From the NCBI GenBank assembly GCA_036509075.1, contig DATCGG010000448.1, positions 1 through 5,269 of the forward strand: a stretch of DNA of 5,269 nucleotides. Direction: 5' to 3'. This document shows positions 1 to 3,146 of the stretch, in pieces (positions within the stretch are counted from its first letter, which is position 1; the number at the start of each line of letters is the position of its first letter). The notes below the pieces were generated by a model, which had not been told where the DNA came from, did not search any database, and saw nothing but the letters and a program-made list of their open reading frames with translations. The stretch comes from JAJKIV01 sp036509075 (GTDB lineage Bacteria; Gemmatimonadota; Gemmatimonadetes; Gemmatimonadales; Gemmatimonadaceae). A program made the translations under genes and the position numbers.

Positions 1-427
1 CCTTTCCGCGCTTGAACGCCCGCCCATCCGCGATGGGTGGAACGAAGAACACGGAGGTCTGAGCTTGCGGCGGGCATGTGAGACCATACTGAGCGCTCGA
101 CACCAGTTCATTACCTTTTTGATCTTGCTGCAGCGTCACACGTACGGTGAAGATTTCGCCGAGGTTGCGTGAGCAGCTGAACGTCGCGGTTGCGCTGGCG
201 TACCCGTTCGAGAAGAACTTTCCTTCGCGGTCAACGGTGAATGTGAGGAGGGTGGAGTCGGACGCGAGCGCGGCGGCCTCGCGTGCGGCGACGGCGCGCG
301 TGTTCGGGTGTGCGGCTGGCGCTGTGGACAGCGAGTCGTCTGCGCAGGCGCCGACTGCGAGTGTTACAAGCGCAGTGGCAAGAATAGCGATCGGGGCGCG
401 ACCGGCCCGGAAGATCGAACGAAGCAT
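1..427 (-). CDS. Secreted lipoprotein, C-terminus beyond the left edge
   Basis: Translated from the ATG at 427, the frame stays open for 142 codons to the window edge. Residues 1-10 carry three Arg, residues 11-27 are hydrophobic, and the lipobox V-G-A-C puts the lipidated Cys at residue 28, so this is a type II signal peptide. A short Asp/Ser/Thr/Ala-rich tether follows (residues 29-60). From about residue 60 the chain alternates like beta strands and has two Cys (C85 and C118) that could form a disulfide, then a V-PP-ADG-AFKRGK stretch. That pattern resembles secreted Ig-like beta-sandwich domains with a conserved Cys pair, but I cannot name the family. GAGGAA lies 5 nt upstream of the ATG, which supports this start, and it sits inside an inverted repeat (separate entry). 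No catalytic motif is visible and the function is unknown. The gene lies downstream of the DHH-like gene on the same strand, but the 373-bp structured gap suggests its own promoter. Confidence 0.82.
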   Translation of the reverse strand, partial: MLRSIFRAGRAPIAILATALVTLAVGACADDSLSTAPAAHPNTRAVAAREAAALASDSTLLTFTVDREGKFFSNGYASATATFSCSRNLGEIFTVRVTLQQDQKGNELVSSAQYGLTCPPQAQTSVFFVPPIADGRAFKRGK

Positions 428-432
428 AATGG

Positions 433-483
433 TTCCTCGGAAATGGAAGGTTGTGCCTAGTGTCTGCGCACTTTTCCGAGGAA
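433..483 (-). promoter_or_regulatory. 11-bp perfect inverted repeat covering the lipoprotein ribosome binding site
   Basis: TTCCTCGGAAA at 433-443 and TTTCCGAGGAA at 473-483 are exact reverse complements, separated by 29 bases. On the minus-strand transcript the 3' arm contains the Shine-Dalgarno GAGGAA and ends 5 nt before the ATG at 427, so folding would hide the ribosome binding site. Each arm is also a small dyad (TTCC-N2-GGAA), with centres 41 bp apart, roughly four helical turns. A pair of protein-binding operators is therefore an equally good reading. The repeat is seen directly; the regulatory role is inferred. Confidence 0.6.
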
Positions 484-562
484 GCGGACAGTTGGCCTCA
501 GGCGCTATGCATCCGGCTCCGAGTTCACGAACGCGGTAGCGGACAGATGGAGAGAGGGTGAT

Positions 563-770
563 GACGGATTCGACGGAAACAGCGGATCAAACCGATCGCT
601 CCCCATCAGGTCCGACTCCCCCGCAACGGTAGTAATGGCAAACGCAACGGCCTCGGTGGCTAATGCCTTCCGAGGGTGTTGTACAAAGAATCCCGGCCGC
701 TTGAGCGAGGAGACCTGATCGCACGCGGAGCGATCCGCCAGATCGCCTTTCAAGATCCGTCGAATCCGTC
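563..770. repeat. 208-bp palindromic element with 15-bp terminal inverted repeats (MITE-like or structured RNA)
   Basis: The ends are exact reverse complements: GACGGATTCGACGGA (563-577) and TCCGTCGAATCCGTC (756-770). Two more perfect stems nest inside in the right order: GATCGCTCC (594-602) with GGAGCGATC (727-735), and ATCAGGTC (605-612) with GACCTGAT (712-719). That is 32 perfect base pairs in one nested fold. The central part carries its own small hairpin (651-675) and a direct repeat CGCAACGG (622-629 and 643-650). It starts 30 bp beyond the DHH-like stop codon. No transposase frame fits and I see no clear target-site duplication. It could be a miniature inverted-repeat element, a REP-like intergenic palindrome or a structured 3'-UTR RNA. 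The palindrome is certain; the class is not. Confidence 0.65.
651..675. repeat. Small hairpin at the apex of the palindromic element
   Basis: CCTCGG (651-656) pairs with CCGAGG (670-675). Inside this, GGC (658-660) pairs with GCC (665-667) around a TAAT loop. Neither strand has a run of T after the stem, so it is a poor intrinsic terminator. It is better read as the terminal hairpin of the larger 563-770 fold. Confidence 0.45.
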
Positions 771-800
771 TCCCTGCTGTTGCGGAGTTTTGCCCGACAC

Positions 801-1706
801 TCAATGCGTGTTGGCGAAACGAGCCAGCCGGCGCCGCACCTCCTCGGCGTACTGCGCCGGCGGGATGGTCGTTCCACCGGCCCGTGCGTTCGACCCCGCA
901 TTCCACCGACCGCCGTAAGCCCGATCGAAGTCGGTCATGTGCAGGTCGTGGATCGTGAAGCCCTCCGGTGCGCGGGCGCCGAGCCGTAGCTTCATGACCC
1001 AGCAACCGGCCTCGTTAGGCTTCGGAAGGGCTAGCAGGATGAGCACCGCGTCAGGCAGGAGAGGAGGGAAGAAGATGCCGTCGATCTCGCCGTCGAGGAT
1101 GCCGAACGCCAGGAGGCCGTCGGACGTCACCCTTCCCTGTGCCACGTAGTGCGCAGCGCACTCGCGCTTGTGGCGCCATCGCCCGAGCGCTTCGCGGGCC
1201 TGCTCGGGCAGCGGCAAGCCCGACTCGACGGCTCGCAGCGTCGCAAACGACAGCTCCACATCGCGCAAGGGCTCGAGCGCCTGCAGAGCGTCCGCGATCG
1301 CGTTCTCCTCACCCGTGTGATCGGCGGCGAGCGCGGCGCGGCCGTACTCGGGAAGCGCATCGAGCCGGCAGGAGGCGATCCCCGAGCTCAGGATGCTGTC
1401 GCAGTCGGTGTGGTTGATGACGACGACCGCCTCCTCTCCTGCCTGACGCGAACCGGCGTTGGCGGCGCGCCAGTCGAGCGCGAGGTTCGTGCTCGAGATC
1501 TCCCGCGTCATGCGGGCGGTTGGGGCGTGGTGGTCGATGTTGAGGACGCGCTCATCGAGGCGGTAGCCACCGCGGACGGCGGTGCCGAGCTCGGCGCCCG
1601 TTATATAGAAGTCGCACGCGAGGATCTCGCCCGTCGGGTAGCGCGCGAGGAGGTCGTCGAGGTTGCCCGCGCGGAAGACGGGAAGGAGGTCGATCGAGAT
1701 GGGCAA
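801..1706 (-). CDS. Divergent DHH-superfamily-like phosphoesterase, apparently permuted motif order
   Basis: 301 residues. A beta strand ending in D32 (ILACDFYI) is followed by a strand ending in the signature D58-H59-H60 (VLNIDHH). Then come an H99-x-D101-x-D103-S segment (VVVINHTDCDSILSSG) and D129-H130-T-G. The C-terminus has GGRWNAGSNARAGGT (265-279), placed and composed like the Gly-rich substrate loop of DHHA1 domains. DHH phosphoesterases and family II pyrophosphatases are metal-dependent enzymes acting on phosphodiesters, oligonucleotides or polyphosphate; no substrate can be assigned here. In known DHH proteins the H/D-x-D motif comes before DHH, whereas here it follows. The start is TTG at 1706, because no ATG or GTG precedes it in frame and the next ATG (residue 66) would remove D32 and DHH. 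No good ribosome binding site is seen, so the start is uncertain. It probably follows the Uma2 gene in one transcript. The product looks cytoplasmic, with no signal peptide. Confidence 0.72.
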   Translation of the reverse strand: MPISIDLLPVFRAGNLDDLLARYPTGEILACDFYITGAELGTAVRGGYRLDERVLNIDHHAPTARMTREISSTNLALDWRAANAGSRQAGEEAVVVINHTDCDSILSSGIASCRLDALPEYGRAALAADHTGEENAIADALQALEPLRDVELSFATLRAVESGLPLPEQAREALGRWRHKRECAAHYVAQGRVTSDGLLAFGILDGEIDGIFFPPLLPDAVLILLALPKPNEAGCWVMKLRLGARAPEGFTIHDLHMTDFDRAYGGRWNAGSNARAGGTTIPPAQYAEEVRRRLARFANTH

Positions 1707-1805
1707 ATGCGGAGCGCCGAGCGCGTCGGGGAGCGTTGCAGGTGTCGATTGGAAGATAGCGCCGCGGTGATCCGAGCGGCCTGACCACCGACGCCGAGAG
1801 ACCGC

Positions 1806-2375
1806 CTACCGGGATTCGCCCAGCACGCGCGCGAAGTACTTTGGCAGATTGATGACGAGCGGCTCGATGAATCGGTCCGGCTGCCACGCGAGCGCCTCGG
1901 TCAGCGCTTCGGGCGACGCATCGTTAGGGCGCCACCGCTCCACCCGCTGGCCATCGACGTCGATGATCCAGTACTCGGGCACACCCTTCCGCTGATACAG
2001 CTCGCGTTTGTCACTGCGGTCCGTGCGGAGCGTCGAGGGCGAGAGCACTTCGACCGTGAGCAGGAGACGGCCGACTTCCTCCCAGGCGCGCGGCAATGGG
2101 CCCGGCGTGAGCGGTATCGCGAAGAGGTCCGGCTCGACCATCGTGCGAGGACCGAACATCACGTCGGCGGGGGAGATGATCACTTCGCCCAGACGCTGTT
2201 CCTCCAGATACGGCCCGAGAAGATACGCGAGCCGAAGGATCGCCCTCTGGTGGATCAAGCTCGGGGCGGGCGTCACGAACAACTCGCCGTCGATGATCTC
2301 GTAACGATTGCCGTCGTCGGGGAGGGCGCGGACCATTTCCACGGTCCACTCGGTGGGTTGGGCGGGCATGGCCAT
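1806..2375 (-). CDS. Uma2 family (DUF820) PD-(D/E)XK nuclease-like protein
   Basis: 189 residues, the usual size for the family. Family marks in order: YEIIDGEL (25-32), VEPDLFAI (80-87) with D83, LTVEVLSPST (106-115) with E109, then D122-K123 followed by RELY, and GVPEYWIID (131-139). D83, E109 and K123 are the expected PD-(D/E)XK active-site residues and all are present, so the fold may be active. Uma2 proteins are predicted restriction-type endonucleases that are often multi-copy in genomes; their biological role is not settled. The start is the ATG at 2375, with GAGGGG 8 nt upstream; a second ATG lies two codons in. A GTG at 2474 in the same frame would add 33 residues without family character and is rejected. 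The DHH-like gene follows on the same strand, and a plus-strand lipoprotein gene lies upstream and divergent. No methyltransferase or antitoxin partner is in the window. Confidence 0.92.
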   Translation of the reverse strand: MAMPAQPTEWTVEMVRALPDDGNRYEIIDGELFVTPAPSLIHQRAILRLAYLLGPYLEEQRLGEVIISPADVMFGPRTMVEPDLFAIPLTPGPLPRAWEEVGRLLLTVEVLSPSTLRTDRSDKRELYQRKGVPEYWIIDVDGQRVERWRPNDASPEALTEALAWQPDRFIEPLVINLPKYFARVLGESR

Positions 2376-2383
2376 ACGATAGA

Positions 2384-2423
2384 CCCCTCGGGGCCGAGAG
2401 AACAAGCGAACATGCGCCGAGGG
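2384..2423 (-). promoter_or_regulatory. Uma2 ribosome binding site within a 7-bp inverted repeat
   Basis: CCCTCGG (2385-2391) and CCGAGGG (2417-2423) are exact reverse complements around a 25-base loop. On the minus-strand transcript the downstream arm overlaps the Shine-Dalgarno GAGGGG that lies 8 nt before the ATG at 2375. This matches in layout, and partly in sequence, the longer repeat over the left-edge lipoprotein start. Seven GC-rich pairs could arise by chance, so the ribosome binding site is the firm part and the hairpin is tentative. Confidence 0.4.
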
Positions 2424-2457
2424 TAGGGTGGGCAAGCGTGTCGTGTGCCATCGAACG

Positions 2458-2508
2458 GCTGCGCAGGTGCTCACGCGAGTGCGGGACGATGGGATGCTGC
2501 GCAGGTGC
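2458..2508. repeat. 13-bp direct repeat GCTGCGCAGGTGC, two copies
   Basis: GCTGCGCAGGTGC occurs at 2458-2470 and again, without mismatch, at 2496-2508, with starts 38 bp apart. Each copy contains the perfect palindrome CTGCGCAG. The copies lie between the divergent Uma2 and lipoprotein genes, where a pair of regulator binding sites would be expected. The repeat is seen directly; the function is inferred. Confidence 0.5.
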
Positions 2509-2512
2509 GTCC

Positions 2513-2576
2513 TACGTCATGCGACGTATCGATGCCGCGGCAAGGCGAACGCACCTTGGTGCCACCTCGAGCGAGG
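2513..2576. promoter_or_regulatory. Cluster of perfect dyads in the divergent intergenic region, candidate operators
   Basis: Four dyads follow one another: TACGTC-ATGC-GACGTA (2513-2528), TGCCGCGGCA (2533-2542), GCACC-TT-GGTGC (2551-2562) and CCTCG-AG-CGAGG (2565-2576). The first, with 6-bp half sites, is the most operator-like. The cluster starts about 140 bp upstream of the Uma2 ATG and ends 50 bp upstream of the lipoprotein ATG at 2626. I could not place promoter boxes with confidence. GC-rich DNA makes short dyads common, so the density matters more than any single one. Confidence 0.4.
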
Positions 2577-2625
2577 CCGCCGAGAGATGCAGCTCTGATG
2601 CGCCACACTAGCCAGTGAGCATCCC

Positions 2626-3120
2626 ATGTTAGTCCCATCCTTGAAGAAGTCCCTGAAAGAATCCCTGAATCGGGGTCCCAGGCTTTGGTCGCGACTCAAC
2701 CTGCGCCGCGGACGCGCGCTCGGTGTCCTCTTCGCGGCCGCGGTGCTCGCGTGCGGTGACTCCGGTGACTCGACCAGTCCCGAATCGATCGAGGGAGTCT
2801 ACACGTTGCAGACCATCAACGGCGGTGCGTTGCCAGCTGTCGTGTATGAGGACGAGGCGGCGAAGGTCGAGATAGTGGCCGGCGCGATCACGCTCGGTCC
2901 GGGAACGAAATGGTCGATCAGTCTCACGGCGCGCGCGACAGTGGACGCGGACGTGTCGACGAATACCGAGACGCTCGATGGAACGTGGTCACGGTCGGCA
3001 TCGACCCTAACGCTGACCTCGGCTGATGGGGATGTGGAAACGCTCGTGCTTTCGGGAAGGACTTTGACTCTCCAGGCGGAGATCGATTCGGGTATGGCGC
3101 CGTGGGTGTTTCGAAGGTAG
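2626..3120 (+). CDS. Small lipoprotein, probable lipocalin-like beta-barrel
   Basis: 164 residues. The basic N-terminus is long (about 30 residues, rich in Lys and Arg). A hydrophobic stretch (31-42) follows, and the lipobox V-L-A-C places the lipidated Cys at 43. The tether GDSGDSTSPES is short and acidic. The mature part starts with GVYTLQTINGGALP and continues as alternating strands with a GTWSRSASTLTLTSADG turn, ending in WVFRR. This layout suits small lipocalin-like lipoproteins of the cell envelope; I cannot name a ligand. The ATG at 2626 is the only ATG near the signal peptide, and a TGA in the same frame lies 30 bp upstream. It has no clear ribosome binding site, so a TTG or CTG start among the next dozen codons would give a more ordinary signal peptide. 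Those codons include three imperfect 12-nt tandem repeats. The gene is divergent from Uma2 and convergent with the RCC1 gene. Confidence 0.8.
   Translation: MLVPSLKKSLKESLNRGPRLWSRLNLRRGRALGVLFAAAVLACGDSGDSTSPESIEGVYTLQTINGGALPAVVYEDEAAKVEIVAGAITLGPGTKWSISLTARATVDADVSTNTETLDGTWSRSASTLTLTSADGDVETLVLSGRTLTLQAEIDSGMAPWVFRR
2638..2673 (+). repeat. Three imperfect 12-nt tandem repeats in the lipoprotein N-terminus
   Basis: The units TCCTTGAAGAAG, TCCCTGAAAGAA and TCCCTGAATCGG follow each other directly and in frame, encoding SLKK, SLKE and SLNR. They lie before the hydrophobic core of the signal peptide. They could be a small slipped-strand expansion, which would explain the unusually long basic region. 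Confidence 0.4.
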
Positions 3121-3146
3121 GACACAACTTCCAGAGCACGCCCGTT

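Larger units (their letters stand above)
428..800. other. 373-bp intergenic region, no gene recognised
   Basis: This is the gap between the lipoprotein start codon at 427 and the DHH-like stop codon at 801. Open frames crossing it are short or run antisense into the DHH-like gene, and none has a convincing start site. I saw no tRNA-like fold. It contains two structured elements described separately: the inverted repeat at 433-483 and the palindromic element at 563-770. The lipoprotein promoter should lie here, but I cannot place -35 and -10 boxes with confidence. Confidence 0.7.

Noticed and set aside
651..675. Intrinsic terminator for the DHH-like gene
   Set aside because: The stem is plausible but no T-run follows on either strand, and it sits about 130 nt past the stop codon inside a larger palindrome.
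505..1005. Minus-strand 166-codon frame crossing the end of the DHH-like gene and the gap
   Set aside because: It overlaps the DHH-like gene in another frame through its conserved C-terminus and has no family features or ribosome binding site.
1149..1784. Long plus-strand open frame (211 codons) opposite the DHH-like gene
   Set aside because: It is antisense to a gene with clear catalytic motifs, its product is low-complexity Arg/Ala-rich, and long antisense frames are expected in GC-rich coding DNA.
2376..2474. N-terminal extension of Uma2 from a GTG at 2474
   Set aside because: The added 33 residues do not resemble the family, while the ATG at 2375 has a good Shine-Dalgarno and gives the normal family length.
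2517..2699. 60-codon minus-strand frame overlapping the lipoprotein start
   Set aside because: It is antisense to the signal peptide coding region, and its product shows no signal, domain or convincing start.
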